Below, piece after piece: positions 33,578-46,000 of a DNA stretch of 64,000 nucleotides. The stretch lies in assembly GCA_012976225.1 (NCBI GenBank), contig JAAVVG010000001.1:1-64000 (forward strand), read 5' to 3'. Numbering within the stretch: the stretch's first letter is position 1; each line of letters begins with the position of its first letter. Source of the stretch: Golubevia sp. BC0850 (taxonomy: Eukaryota; Basidiomycota; Exobasidiomycetes; Golubeviales; Golubeviaceae). The position numbers and the translations under genes were made by a program. The notes under the pieces are model-generated. The model did not search any database and was not told where the DNA came from. It was given only the letters and a program-made list of their open reading frames with translations.

Positions 33578-36255
33578 TCATTTCCTAGCTCCACCAAACT
33601 TTTTCAAAGGATCACTTTTCTTTCCCCCTCTTCCCCCTCTTCCACCTCTACCACCTCTATTCCCACCTCTACCTCTTCCACCTCTATTAGATCCACCTCT
33701 AGTATTCCTCAATCCAACATACCCCAAACTTCTACCTTCTTCATCTCTCGAAATCCTCTCCTCTTTCCCACTTCCAATTCCACTTGCACTTGCACCACCT
33801 TCGACTTCTCCAGAAGAAGCCAGATTCAAATTCGACTTCGGAGCTTTAGGACCAACGATTCTTGGCATCAAGTAATTTGGAATGTGTTTCATATGCGATT
33901 GAATCTTTGAACCATGAAGGGCTTTGTCATGTCTTAGATAGGCTAGATCGTGAGGATTGTCTTCGAAATGGGTCTGAAGAGGTCAAGGTTAGAAAAGAGT
34001 GATGGAAAGGAAAACAGAAAGTGAATTGGCTAATAAAGAGGAGGAAGGCCATCATTCTACCCGACCAGCAATCTCCTCTTCTCGCTCTAGAAAGCTCCCA
34101 GCTCTTTCCAAAAAAGAGAGAAAAAAAAAATGGGGACTCACCTTCAACTTCTCGGAGTTCAAAATCTCCTGTTTGATTTCCTTGATCCTAGCTTCCTTGA
34201 TACTAGCTTTAGTAACACTTCTCAAAGCATCTTCCATCCTATATCTGAACCCTTCAACTTGTTTTCTATCATATTTCCATTCCTTGATGATCCCCATATC
34301 ACCTCCCAACCCCTCTTTCCCCTTCCCCCTTCCAATTCCCTTCCCCAGACTTTTTGAATCCTTCAACCCCAAGCCAACATTCTCCTGCTTGACGATTCTT
34401 CTAAAAATCTTTTCATCAAACCTAGCGCTTTCCAGACTAACATTTCCTTTCTTAACCAAACCCCACTTGTCGGTTGGTACTACGAAAGAAATGGAAGTTC
34501 CAGTGGCACCTGCTCTAGCTGTACGACCGATTCTATGAGTGTAAGAAACCGCAGAGGTTGGTAAATCAAAGTTTAGAACGCAAGAAACTGAAACGAAATC
34601 GATTCCTCTGGAAATGGAGTATTCGGAAGGTTTCTTTGATTTGGATTTCTTTTTGGAGGAAGTTGAGGTGGTTGATCTTTTACGTTTTCTGGAGGTTTCT
34701 CCTTTTCGGCAGAAGAGGGAAGGAGGGACAAAGAGAGCCGGTTAGAGAGAGATTCTTCAAAGTGAGGTTACAGAATCACACTCTTCACTCACCTTCTTCG
34801 TCGGCTTCATCTTCTATTTCCTGATCCTCTTCTTTCTCATCCTTCTCGACTTGCTCCTTCTCAACTTCTTCTTCTTCATCCTCCTCCTCCTCCTCCTCCT
34901 CCTCTCCCTCAATATCCTTCTCCTCCCCTCCTCCAACCCCTCCCCCATCGGTAGCAATAATATAATCATAAACTCCCTTATTGAATTCCACTACGGTATG
35001 ATATCTACTATTAGCAGGTAATTCCTCGTTCAGAAGTGCGATCCTGAGACCAAATTGTTCCAAAAACATTTTCAACCTAAATCCTCTATCAATAGAGTTG
35101 ACAAACACCAAACATTTCCCTCTAACCAATTTCAATTTCAACAAGACCAAAACCAAAAGAAATTTGTCTTCTTCAGAAAGACTGACATAATATTGAGAAA
35201 GGTTTGAACGATGAGAATCCTGATCTGCTAAATCTAAGATCTGAGGGTTTTTCAGAACTAGGTTTTGAAGAGATGTCACGTCTGATGATAAAGTCGCTGA
35301 CATTAAGAAAGATTGATAGGTTTGGGAAATTGAAGAGGAAGTTAGGAGTAGGGAAATGTCTTTTGAATAACCGAAGGATAGGATTAGGTCGGCTTCGTCT
35401 ATGATTAAGGATTCTAGACAAGATAAGTTTAAGGAAGAAGATTGCAAATGTTGAAGAGCTTTTGAAGGTGTTGAGATTACTATATCTGGAAGATCTGAAA
35501 GCAGGAGTCTTTGAAGATGGGGATAGGAAGGCGTCAGAAGGATTTCTAGAAGCAAGTCGGCTTGAAAAGACCCGATAAGTCTCTTCTTTGATTCTCTTTT
35601 AGGATTGGGTTCTCATGGACAGACAGTTGATGCAAATTCAAAGCAGAACTCTTCCAACCAGCTTCTGCCACCCTTAGGACAACCTTTCTTCTCTTCTTTC
35701 TTCTGAAACTCACTTCTGAACATTTCCACCACCTTCTTCTCTAGCAGCATTCAAACAAACGACTTGTTTCTGACAATACTGTAAAACAGCATTGACCTGA
35801 TTTGTAACTTGTTGAGCCAATTCTCTAGTAGGAACCAAGATCAGAGCTCTAGTCGCTTGCCTAGTTGAATCTGATTTTGGGATGGCCTGTTGATTCAAAG
35901 GAAACCAAGGATCAACATGCCATTTCTCCTTTCTCTAGGCCCCCACATAGTTCGCTTTCTGATTACTGACCTGTTTAGCATTGAGTATTTTCTGAACGGC
36001 AGGCAAAGTGTAAGCCAAAGTTTTCCCACTTCCAGTTCTTGCCCTAGCTAAAATGTCCTTTCCTTGTAAAGCGATCGGAATCGATTCGAGTTGAACTTGG
36101 GTTGGATGAGCGAAACCCAATTTGGCTAAGGCTGTTAGAAGTAGAGGTGAGAGAAGATGTGAGAGAGATGAAAATGTTGGATTGGAACTGGATTTGGATT
36201 TGTTACTGCTGCTCGCTGCTGGACTAGAAGCTGAAGCTGAAGAGGTTGATTCCAT
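33578..36255 (-). CDS. DBP9: DEAD-box RNA helicase Dbp9 (DDX56)
   Basis: ATP-dependent nucleolar helicase for 60S ribosomal subunit assembly. Motifs in order: Q-motif region [18 protein letters not shown], motif I ARTGSGKT, Ia [10 protein letters not shown], Ib ISTPSK, II as DEAD in [15 protein letters not shown] as SAT in FLMSATL, then [16 protein letters not shown] and [18 protein letters not shown] long acidic Glu/Asp insert follows, then motif V in [19 protein letters not shown] and motif [12 protein letters not shown]. An acidic insert at this point is usual in Dbp9. The C-terminus has RGGRG-type repeats. At least five introns are needed, for example near 35580-35710, 34690-34790 and 33970-34140. 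The gene is divergent from BFR2, 214 bp apart. Confidence 0.92.
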
Positions 36256-36469
36256 AATGACTAGGATTGAATTGGATTTGAATCAAAAGTGGTTGCAGCT
36301 GGGAAGGAATGGAAAGGGAAGGAATGGGAAGGAAAGGGAAGGAATGGGAAGGAAAGGTTCACTCACTTTCGATCGAAAGAGTTCTTCAGCTTTTTAAATT
36401 TCAAAACCGGCACCGCCTTCTCTCGAACTCATCCACTCCTTCCTTCCACTCAAATTCAATTCTCACGTC
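36256..36469. promoter_or_regulatory. Shared divergent promoter, DBP9/BFR2
   Basis: 214 bp between the start codons of two ribosome-biogenesis genes. It contains a purine-rich 20-nt tandem repeat. Co-regulation is inferred from position and shared function. Confidence 0.45.
36301..36356. repeat. 20-nt purine tandem repeat, about 2.8 units
   Basis: The unit is GGGAAGGAATGGGAAGGAAA. Two full copies are preceded by a shortened 15-nt copy. The array lies in the promoter shared by DBP9 and BFR2. Confidence 0.85.
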
Positions 36470-38701
36470 ATGGGAATCAAGCCTGGAAAGAAAAGTAGAT
36501 CGTTAGCTGCCTCTTTAGCTCAACTAAACGATTCAGCTCCAATAGGTCAGCACACAGCTACCTTAACCTCCCTCTCCCATTCCCTCTGCTCTTTCTGATC
36601 CTCTTCCCCTCCCATCCCCTCTTCTCCCCTCTTTCTTCTCATAGAATTCGATCCCGAAGCCTCAGAGCAATCAGCTTCAGCCTCAGGATCAGAAGATGAT
36701 TCAGAAACAGAAGAACATGATAAGACTTCTCATTACCTGACAGATTTACCAGCTTCAACTCTAAGGAGGAAGAACAATTTATCAGAGAGTCAAACTTTAC
36801 AAGAGGGAAAGTATCAAGGTGTTAAGAGTAGTGTCAAAGAAATGTTTGGCGAATTGGAAGATGATGAGGATGAGGATGAATGGGATGATCAGTTGGAGCA
36901 AGAAGAGGATGAGGATCAGCAATCAGATGAGGAAAATCAAGTGGATGGAAATCAAGTTCAAGATCAAGAACTTTCAAATTCAGAAGATTCAGACTCTAAC
37001 AAAAGATCATCTCCAAAAAAATCCTCTCTAAAAACTTCGACCACTTCAAAGAAGTCTTCGAAAAGTCTTCGATTTGCTTCTAAATCTCCATCTCCATCTC
37101 ACTCTAGACCTACCCAAACTTCGACTCAACAGACTCTAGATTCACAATACCAATCAGATTCGATTCTTTTGAAAAGTCTGAGGGAGAAAGCAAAGAGTGA
37201 TTCACAGAAAGCAAGAGAGATTGCAGCTCAAACCAAAGGGTTTGAAAGAACTTTGGAAGGTAGGATCAGGGTTCAAGGCTTGGTTAGAGGGTTGAATAAG
37301 ATTCAGGTCATGAAGATTGAGAAGGGAAAGGGGAAGGAAGAGGAAGAACAGTTGGTGAGTCTTCTTGTAGAGGAAGGGTTGGAGTTGGAGGATTGGAAGG
37401 CAGAGAGGCTGGGCCTAATTCTACTGGCAAGTTCTTTCTTTGCTATCTTCGACCTTCTCCATCTTATGCTACTGATAACTGACTGACTTTGTCTCCTCCG
37501 ATCTCGTATTTGAACCTCAGCCGAATTCAGAAGAATTACTACAACAATTATCCTCCCTCTCCTCAACCTTATTCTCTCTCCGAACTTCACATCTTTCAAA
37601 CCACCCTTCCTATCCTGAAGATTTAGATTCTTTGAAGTCCAAAAATCCAACTTTCAATACCATTTTATCCGATTCAAACAGATCTGAAGAAAGAAGGAGA
37701 AAAAGAAAGAGAATTGAAGAAAATCAACAACCGGATTTTTCAGAAATTCAATCAACCAATGAATCGCATCTTCAACAAATCCAATCTCTTCTATCCTTAG
37801 AATCAACAATTTTTCATCCTCTTCAAATTTCACTCCTCAACAAATGGTCATCAAAAGTTGAGGCTGCCACCACAACTTCTTCTTCATCATCAACTTTCAC
37901 AAATCCAAAAGAAGGTTTGAAATCTATCAATCAATCTTCTGGGAAACAAGTCGAAATGCAATTAGCAGGTGATGGAATTGCTCGCTTGATTTCTAGAACT
38001 CAAGTTTTAAGAGATCCTTCTATCAGCAACTCTTCTCTTGGATCATCTGGATCGAAAAATCTAGATGGAAATACAGCTTCAACAGAAGATGAAAAAGAAG
38101 ATGTGGAAATCTTTGATGATTCCGATTTTTACAATTCTTTGTTGAAAGAATTGATTGAATCTAAAGGTGGAGGATCAGGAAATGGGAAAGGAGTTGCTGG
38201 AGTTGAAATCGATGGGAAAGGATTGGATGTAATGAGTTATGAAGCTTTGAATGGTGGTAAGAGGAAGAAAGTTGATACTAAAGGTTCCAAAGGTAGAAGA
38301 TTGAGGTGAGTTGCTTTGGTTTTGGAGATTGCTTCTGGCTAGTCGTTCAGTCTTCCATCAAGTTCCTTGATTGATTTCTCTCCTAATCATTTCTATTGAC
38401 ATTCTATCCCTCTCTCATCTTTGTTAATTTCTCCTCCAGATACGATCCCATCGTCCCACTTCAAGCTTTCATGCCTCAAATCCCACGTCAACTTTGGTCT
38501 CAAGATCAAACTGAACAACTCTTTAGACAAATCAAGTTAGCTCATGGCTCTAATAACGTAGAGGAAGATGGCGAAGGAGATGTAGCTATGGACGCTGACG
38601 GACTTCAGAAACAGATGGAGAGAGACATGGGAATGGGTCACAAGGTAGAGAAGGTTAGAGATGATAAGGTTGATTTAGCTGGGCTGCGGGTTTTTGGTTA
38701 A
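36470..38701 (+). CDS. BFR2: Bfr2/AATF ribosome biogenesis factor
   Basis: Nucleolar protein of the AATF/Bfr2 family, part of the small-subunit processome acting in early 18S rRNA processing. Exons 36470-36545, 36645-37426, 37521-38305 and 38440-38701 join in frame to about 634 residues. The N-terminal half is acidic and disordered (DPEASEQSASASGSEDDSE, FGELEDDEDEDEWDDQ). The AATF domain follows: LREKAKSDSQKAREIAAQTK and ERTLEGRIRVQGLVRGLNKI. A basic patch (GGKRKKVDTKGSKGRRLRYD) leads into the C-terminal TRAUB-type end LQAFMPQIPRQLWSQDQTEQ. The second intron appears to use a GC donor (GGCAAGT at 37427), since no GT donor nearby keeps the frame. The first intron has an unusual GTCAGC donor. 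Confidence 0.88.
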
Positions 38702-40110
38702 AGACTTTTGGTGGGAGCTTGAATGATCCCAATAGACGCTTGTTTTTACTCGAGCTTCACAGAGTTCTCCCTTTTGTTGTTCTTTCTCTATCTTACTTAT
38801 CACCCTGCTAAACTCAAGCGCCTCGGCATTTACTTTTTCTTTCTTTCGTTAACCCTCGAATCTAATCTGTCTCTTTCTTGCTAATCTTACAGCTTGGCCA
38901 GTAACTTCACTGTGAACTATCGTTTGACTCATGGCTGGCGCCCAGAGTCAGCCTGAAATGGCTTGCAACTTGCAAGCTTCTCTTTCGAACCATATCAACA
39001 CTCAATTCGATTCCTCTCAGCTAGCTTCATTCAAAGTTTAGATCTAAAAGAGAAATCGTCAAATAATTCTCTGCAATCTTGGTGAGTAAAGAGGAAGCGA
39101 GCGCCTTTACTTCCCATCTGATTCGTCAGAGATTGCCTACTTCGTCGAATGCTCTTACTCATCCCCTCTTCGTCTTTCTCGATTGTTTTACTTTCAGAGC
39201 TCAGCTGGTATCATCAGGCTGCCTTGGATAGACTCATTGCAAGGAGTCGGCTTTGATTCTCCCTTGCTTTCGTAAGTTTCGTTACCATAGAAGTTAGAAC
39301 CGTCCTTAAGTTTCCATCTCGGACGGTCATCTCCAGAAAAGGTTAGTGAGATCAACCAAATTCAGACTTTTGGTCTAGTTTAGAGCATCAAAGGCAATAG
39401 AATAGACGCTGACCCTCCTCCTTTTGATCTGCTTCCGACCGGATTCTATCTTCTCAGATCTCTTTGTTATCATGGATCAAGCAATCGTCGACTCGAAGAA
39501 GACAACAGCGACCTTACATAATTTCACTCGAGCTTGACCTCAGTTGTCTTACCAATTCAATACCCCCCTCCAGTCACCTCGTCTCGAAGATCTCGAAAAG
39601 CAACAGTACAAAAGATCAAGTCCAAAGGCCAATTTTGATCATATGACGGATTTTTGTACCAAGTACTTGTCCTTAGAGCGTCTGGCTTATCTTGAGAGAA
39701 AGAGGCCGGAAGATGAGAGAAATGAAAACAAGGTGGTCTAGATCACGATTCTCTGACGCTTCCTCCCTTCCTTTGTCCTCTTGCAAGAGAGATAGATTTT
39801 TTCAAGATTGGAAGGTATGATTCGATCTTGCCCTGATGCTCGAGTGTCAAAAGAAGATTGCGCTGGTGAACAAAGAAAAGGAGTAGTTCACAACACACTC
39901 GAGCAGAAACCATCGATGTCCCTTATCTTTCAATCAATTCCCTAGAAGACAGGACTGGTGACTCATCAGACGAATATCCACTGAGAATACAGGTCACAAA
40001 CAACTATGACAAGGAATCGAAGAGCAGCAACCACAGTTGGTACACTTTTGAAGTAGCTGGACTGTTGGTGGCTTGACTCTCACCGGTCTCTGGAGCCAAG
40101 CCAGGTGAAG
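38702..40110. other. Intergenic region with spliced-looking locus
   Basis: About 1.4 kb. The left part is the BFR2 3' UTR. From about 38880 to 39741 there are ordered splice-like signals, described separately. The remainder (39742-40110) shows nothing recognisable. Confidence 0.4.
38880..39741 (+). other. Possible spliced small-protein or non-coding transcript
   Basis: A strong acceptor (GCTAATCTTACAG at about 38893) is followed by a 36-codon frame starting MAGAQSQPEMACNLQASLSN at 38932. Then come a donor (GGTGAGTAAAG, about 39072), an acceptor (TTACTTTCAG, about 39198), a donor (CGTAAGTTTC, about 39270), an acceptor (TTCTCAG, about 39460) and another acceptor (CCCCCCTCCAG, about 39574). The last segment opens a charged frame, PRLEDLEKQQYKRSSPK through LERLAYLERKRPEDERNE, ending at 39741. 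I could not join these pieces into one protein. It may be a decayed gene or a spliced non-coding RNA. Confidence 0.3.
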
Positions 40111-41160
40111 TCAGGAATCCTGGAAGAAGAGAGGAGCAAAGCAAGGAATAGAGTCAGGAAGGAAAAGAGTCAGAAAGGAACATTCTCGCAACAGCAATTG
40201 AAGGTGACAAGAGCTCGCAGTCGACTCACGTTGACAGGTCTCTGAGTTCAACAGGACCAATTCGATCTTAGATGTTAGACATTGGTCGACTAAAAGCTCT
40301 CTAGCTTTGAACTGTCTGCTTTTTTCCTCTAACAATTCCTTGCTCTTGAAGATTGAGGCATCGAAACCGCCGCTGATTCCAAGAGGCGTGCTTGAAGTGA
40401 AAACTCTCTGGACAAGATGACCAGGTGGCAGATGGCAGATGGCTCAAGAATCCAGCAAATTCTTTTTCTGGATGTTCTAGAAGTTCTCCGAAAGTCATAG
40501 GGACATTGAATTCTGGCATGGCGAGACGTGGAACTCAATCTGATTCGGTTACGTTGAAGGTGAGATAAAGATCCTTCAAAGCAGAGGGATAAATTTGGCA
40601 TTCTCCGTTACTCCTATTCCTAAATCTCTTTAAAAAATTATCAATGGAGTTGAAGGTGTCATATGTTGAGGAAAACTCTTGAAGACTGGTGAAGGAAGCT
40701 AGACAGTGATTCTCTCTTGGGGGTTTTGAAGGAAATGACATTGAAGACTCGATCTTGAGACTCTTTAGAGAGTAAAAGGAGGAGTGCATGCTTTGAAGGA
40801 GTGCTTGATCTATACTGTAGCCACCGAACGGTACCTGATACCCACATTGAAGTGAAAAGCTCTCTAACTCTTTGGTGAAGGATAACAGGTTCTTAATCAC
40901 AACTGAGGTTTTGACTAGAATCCCAGCATCGTTGGATCCCCTCTCAGCAATTCCACTTTTGAAGTTGAAGTTTATCAACAGGAACTTTGTCGATGGAGAC
41001 GGCCTTCTTTTGAGTTGGCATGTTGAGACGTTGGATGGTTTTGAAGGAAAGAGCAAAAATCTTCACTCGCCCTCGGTCTTGCTCCTCCACGAGGCTGACG
41101 ATGGAACCGAGCTTTGTCGAAGGGTGGTAACCAATTCATAATTTTAATCAAGATTTAAGC
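40111..41160 (-). pseudogene. F-box/LRR-like gene fragment
   Basis: A minus-strand frame (40535-41056) has leucine-rich spacing typical of the LRR part of fungal F-box proteins: LLSFTKELESFSLQCGYQVP, FYSLKSLKIESSM, ALKDLYLTFNVTESD. After a single in-frame TGA the same frame continues with VPRLAMPEFNVPMTFGELLE and a further 60 or so residues. Upstream, a related-looking segment (FKTIQRLNMPTQKKAVSI) is in another frame. No F-box is visible at the 5' side. The pieces resemble the decayed gene at 21350-22884 in style, for example 'LNFN' against 'LTFN' strand motifs, but I cannot show they are paralogues. A truncated, inactivated gene is the simplest reading. Confidence 0.55.
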
Positions 41161-41358
41161 GCTTGTCAGTTGAATTTTGCTCCTTTGTCCACCAACAACC
41201 TGGAACTGAGAGACGATGTCAATTCTTCTCCTGTAGAGAAGACATTGTCAGATTTTCCATCTCGGATCTTTGATCTCGTGCGACGTCTGTTGATTCTACC
41301 AACAGGGTTGAACAGAAATTGAGACGAGTATCATCTACAAAAAGCCGTATCGAATCTT

Positions 41359-42785
41359 TCAAAACTTCAGTTGAATTCCCTTTTCACTCCCCGCCACCTG
41401 GCCTGTTTCGCTGGATTCTTTGACATTCCCCATGACTTGGGCCTCATTTTCGATTTCCACGTTTCCATTCATCGAGTCAGGGAAGTTGAATCTACTAGCC
41501 TCGATTCTTCCCTTCTTCGATTTCGGCGGATTCTGATTCCTTTCTTGTAGATTATTCCAATGTCTTGAGTATAAAACCACCTCTGCTATCCCAATGAGGA
41601 AAGCAACTAAAAGGGACGTGACGGTTTTCTAACAGAAGACAGACGAATAAGGAAAGACAGAAGATGAACGACCGAGAGGAGGGAGAGAGGGGTCGAAGAG
41701 AATGGGAAAGGCAATCAGTCCCAGCAACACTCGCCTTCAAACGTAAGGCCAAACTCACAGAAGCAATGCTGACATTCCCCAAAGCCCACCAAGCAGCAGT
41801 GGCAGTAGCTCCCATACTAAGTAAAACATTGACAATTGCGCTCAATTGTTTCTTAACTTCGTTCCATTCTTTCATTTCTTGTTCCGGAGTCAGCTTCAAA
41901 TGATCAGGTAAAGCACCGCCTACATTCAGAGCACCATTGTACCTTCCAGTCCCTGGATTCGAAACGTTAGGAGATGTGAGAGATTTGAGACTGAAAGGTG
42001 AAGTTGAATTGTTGGAGGTGGGGAATCTGGGAATCAACATTTGTTCGTATTGAAGACGCTCTTGCTCTAGACGGATTGCTGAGAGTTGAGCTTTTAATTC
42101 TGGAGACTATGGAGGTGGAGAGAAGGGAGAATAGAAAGGAAAGGGAGGAGGATGAGCTGGAGATGGGAAGGGAAGGGGAGTGCAAGAGGAACTGATACTC
42201 ACTCGGACTCGGACTGGCTTGGGAACGTGGTAGAGTTTGGCATTCTTGAGGAGAGAGTTTAAACTCAGAGCAGATAGGTCTGGAAAGAGGTTGGAACAAG
42301 CAGAGAAGATGGAAGAGAGGATGATTAGGATTCGGCCATGGGTCTTCAAGAAGGGGGCCCCCCTCTCCCCAAATCCTCTCAAAGTCTCTTCTCTGGTTCT
42401 TGTTAAATCTACTATGAATACACATCCCTCAATATCTGATACAGGCATCGCCTTTGCGTTGAGACTCCCATCTAAAGAACCAATTGTACTCACCCAGCTG
42501 ATCGAACTGCTCTCCCTTGCCTCCCGCTCTAGCCCAACTAGCTACCTCTGTCAACAGCTTTGTATCTACTCTGCATTCTTTTCTGTCCGATTCAATCTCC
42601 GTAGAAGGGATAGCAGGGCTGTCTAAGCTCAACTTTGGAGAGAGAGCCAAAGTCAATTGGTCCAGTAGAGGTTTGGGTAGGACCGAATCCAAGTTGGCGC
42701 TGCTTGAGGATTGAGAGGTTGATTTAGTTGAAATTAGGTTTGATAGAATCTCAGTTGTTGTAGAAGAAAGAGTAATGATAGTCAT
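41359..42785 (-). CDS. VMA12: V-ATPase assembly factor Vma12
   Basis: ER membrane protein needed to assemble the V0 sector of the vacuolar H+-ATPase, working with Vma21 and Vma22 in yeast. Exons 42494-42785, 42203-42279, 41759-42106 and 41359-41628 join in frame to about 328 residues. The N-terminal part holds LSLNSLLKNAKLYHVPKPVR followed by SPELKAQLSAIRLEQERLQY, the conserved Vma12 'SPEY...LR...E...Y' region. Two membrane spans near the C-terminus are NVLLSMGATATAAWWALGNV and SLLVAFLIGIAEVVLYSRHW, on either side of an intron. A polar tail follows. The ATG at 42785 is preferred to one at 42872, because the extra sequence includes part of a tandem duplication. Confidence 0.85.
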
Positions 42786-43043
42786 CTTTGTTGCTTGGAG
42801 ATAAAGGTCACGTTTATGGTTTGCCTGCAAGTCGCGAGTGAAATTCTTCTTCTCCAAACACCACATCATCATCCAGACTTTCCATTTTGGTCTCCAAACA
42901 CCACATCATCAAGACTTTCCATTTTGGGAAGGTGCATATTGCGATTGAGTTGGGTTCTTCATCAGATCATCATCGAGTAATCTTCAAGTAGAATCTTAAC
43001 CCATCTCTCGTCGAACAGAGCAGAAGGTATCACAAACATCAAG
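42786..43043. promoter_or_regulatory. Shared divergent promoter, VMA12/SAP gene
   Basis: 258 bp between two start codons, containing a recent-looking tandem duplication. The promoter role is inferred from position. Confidence 0.4.
42851..42927. repeat. Tandem duplication of a 37-40 nt segment
   Basis: Two direct copies, 42851-42890 and 42891-42927, each run from TCTCCAAACACC to CATTTTGG. They differ by one 3-nt gap. They lie in the 258-bp region between the start codons of VMA12 and the SAP-domain gene. Confidence 0.9.
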
Positions 43044-46000
43044 ATGCCAACCAAACAACAGAAGTTGCCATCCTCTTCTTCATCTTCTTCCTCTCTCTTT
43101 CAACATCCGGATGCTCTTCATTCTCTACTCAAATCACAATTGATCAACCTCTGCAAGAGACATGGTCTATCTTCAACTGGCAAGGTGAGGTGACTTTCAA
43201 GTTTCGGACCCTTCCCAGCTTTTCACTCAATCCGACACTCAAATACTCGCTTACTTACATACTGACACCATCTCTCTCCTCTTCCTCGTCTCTCTTGTAC
43301 TCCAGAAACCAGAGCTCGTTCAAAGATTGCAAACTTTCGCAAGTCAACATCTCAACGAAGATCAACCAACTCAAGGAAACTTCGTTGTCCTGAGATCTAC
43401 AAGCAACAACTCTATTGGAGAGGAGAATTCTGATGAAGAGAATCCTTTGAATGATGCAGTACCCCAAGTTCAAGCAGCGCAATCAGCAAATAGAGAGGAA
43501 TCGGAAGCGAGAGAGATAGAGATTCCACTGAGGAGAGGAGGAAGAAAAACGACTAGAAAGAAAGCTGCAGAGAAGAAAGTGAAGAAGGTCCAATCTATCG
43601 ACTTGGAACCACTGGGGAAATCGGAGCTTCAAATGGATACCGCAACGCCAGAGAGGTCTGAAGGAGACGGATCAGGTTCAAACGGTCAGGATGAGAGGAA
43701 GAGTTCGAAGAAATCTAAAGCTTCTACAAGATCTCGTGGAAAGGAGGAGGCAGCCGATGATAGTTGCAAGATTACTGCTGGAGCTAAACCTGATGATCTG
43801 GAGGATGAGTCGAAAGACAAGGAGAACATTCTACCTCGAGAGGAGATGTCAAACAGAGAAATGGAGATAGATGCTGAATCGTCTGGTGCAAGATCGTCTA
43901 AATCGAGAATTCAAGAATTCCCTGCTTCTATTCCTGGTACCGAATCAGCAAGCGTCGTCCCTGATACCTCAAGCGCTACTCCTCAGAAACCAGCCTTCTC
44001 TACGACTTTCAACACTCCTAAGATTTATCCCTCTTTAAGCAAATTCAAACCGGAGGAAGAAACAGAAGACGAGCAAATGGAAGAAGCAGAAAGCTCCAAC
44101 CAAATCAAATCAGACCCCCGAGATGATACCCAGTCAGATCGTGAGAACATGATCGGCTCCTTTCCACAACAGTCGACTGAGGAAAGCTACTCTTTCATCT
44201 CTCATCCAAGACAACATCAAAGTTACAATCAGACCACTTCTTATTCTTCTCCTCCAAACAAGAGATCATCAAATGTTCCAACTCGTTCTTCTTCTTTAGC
44301 TGATAACCTGGCCGAATTCGGTGCAGGAGAAGGAGCTCGTCTGACAAAATCAAATTCCGCTTCTTCAATCAGCAGCTTAGCCTCAACTATCACTTCAAGT
44401 TTGAGAAAGAAGGCAGAAAAGTTATTCAGTGGAAGTTTATCTAGAAAGAGAGGGATCGAACAAGTAGAGGACGAAGAAGTCGAGGAACAGAATGAAGTTC
44501 AAGAAGAAGCTCCAAAAGTTTTATTAGATGGAAAACCTTTTGAATTCAATTCTTCAATGTTTACAGATGCTGAAAGAGAGAGATTGAATCTAGATGCTCC
44601 TGATTCACCTCAATCTATTAGGATCATTAAACCTAGACCTTCAAGAGGTGGAAGAGGATCTACTTCTTCAAACATCTCACCTGCAAAGCCAACTTTCGCT
44701 ATCACTTCTTCTCCTTTAAGACCTGCTATTTCGGAAGCTCCTTCAACTTCAATCTCTGCTTCTGCTTCAGCTACAGCTGCAGTCTTGGCTGAGATGAACC
44801 TCCGTTTGGCCGCGGCTGGCAAATCTACTTCTAACTTGACCGCTTCTGGAAGCGGTTTGACTTGGGATAAACCAGCTGCTCAAAACCCAAGATTCCAATT
44901 ACCGAAATCTTTCTCCAGTCTCAAATTTGATGGAGTTCATGACAAGCAATTTAGCAAGTTGGATGGAATAGACAAACATTACGCAGCCCAAAGGAATGCC
45001 AGTACCTCATCTAATCCGATCACCAAACGCCTCAAGACTCAAGAAACCAAAACTCAAGAGATCTCAGAGGCAGAGAAGAGAAAACGCGAGAGAGCTCTAA
45101 ATGCTGCCAGACGTAAAGATGGGTTGAAGGTTTTGACTGAAAAGGAGAAAGCGAAGGAAAGAGCTAAGAAGGCTTTGGCTGCTACTTCAAAAGACCCTGC
45201 TACTAAGAAGAAGGCTGGATTAGGTCGTTTCACTGATGCGATTAAAGATATGTTTGGATCTACCTCTCAAGCTTCTGCTTCAACTACCACAGCCAAGATT
45301 TCATCTTCAACTGCGAAAGTTATCAGACCTTCTGACTCTCTATCTTCTAGACCTTCCGGTTCTATATCCTCAAAACCCTCAAACTCTCTATTATCCGGAA
45401 AAGATTCTACTTCTGGATCTTCAAGACCTTCTTCTCTTATTTCTTCTCGTTCAAGCGCATCGATTGGTCCAAGCTCTAGAACCACTTCTTCGAGAAGCAC
45501 TAGACAAGAGAAACCGAAGTTCGATCTTCAAGCCAGTCTGAGAAAGACTCCGGTTGGATACAAACCTTATTCTGCAAAGGAAGCTTTGGAAGGTTTAAAG
45601 GCTGAGAGAGAAGCAAGTGAAACTGGGTCTGTCAACAAGAGTCAAAGCTTCAATTTCAGTCCAACCAAAATCCCTTCTCCGATCAACAGTAACTTCAAAC
45701 TTGATCCTTCAATGGCAAGTTCTCAATCTAGTCTCAAATTTCCAACTAGACCTGAATCAAGTACTTCTAGAGGGACAACCTCTTCTACCAAGCCTCTCCC
45801 ACCAATTCTGAGTCCTGCTACCAGAAGACCAAGAATTGATCACAACAGATTGTTCAACAAGAAGAGAGACGCCCAGAATTTGGCTCAGGCTCAAATCTTG
45901 TCGAAGCTGAAGGTTCCCAGTGAAATGGGTCCAACTTCTTCAAATCCTGAGGCCCTTCCTCCAACTCCAAACATATTTCAAACTTCTACCACTAAGACTT

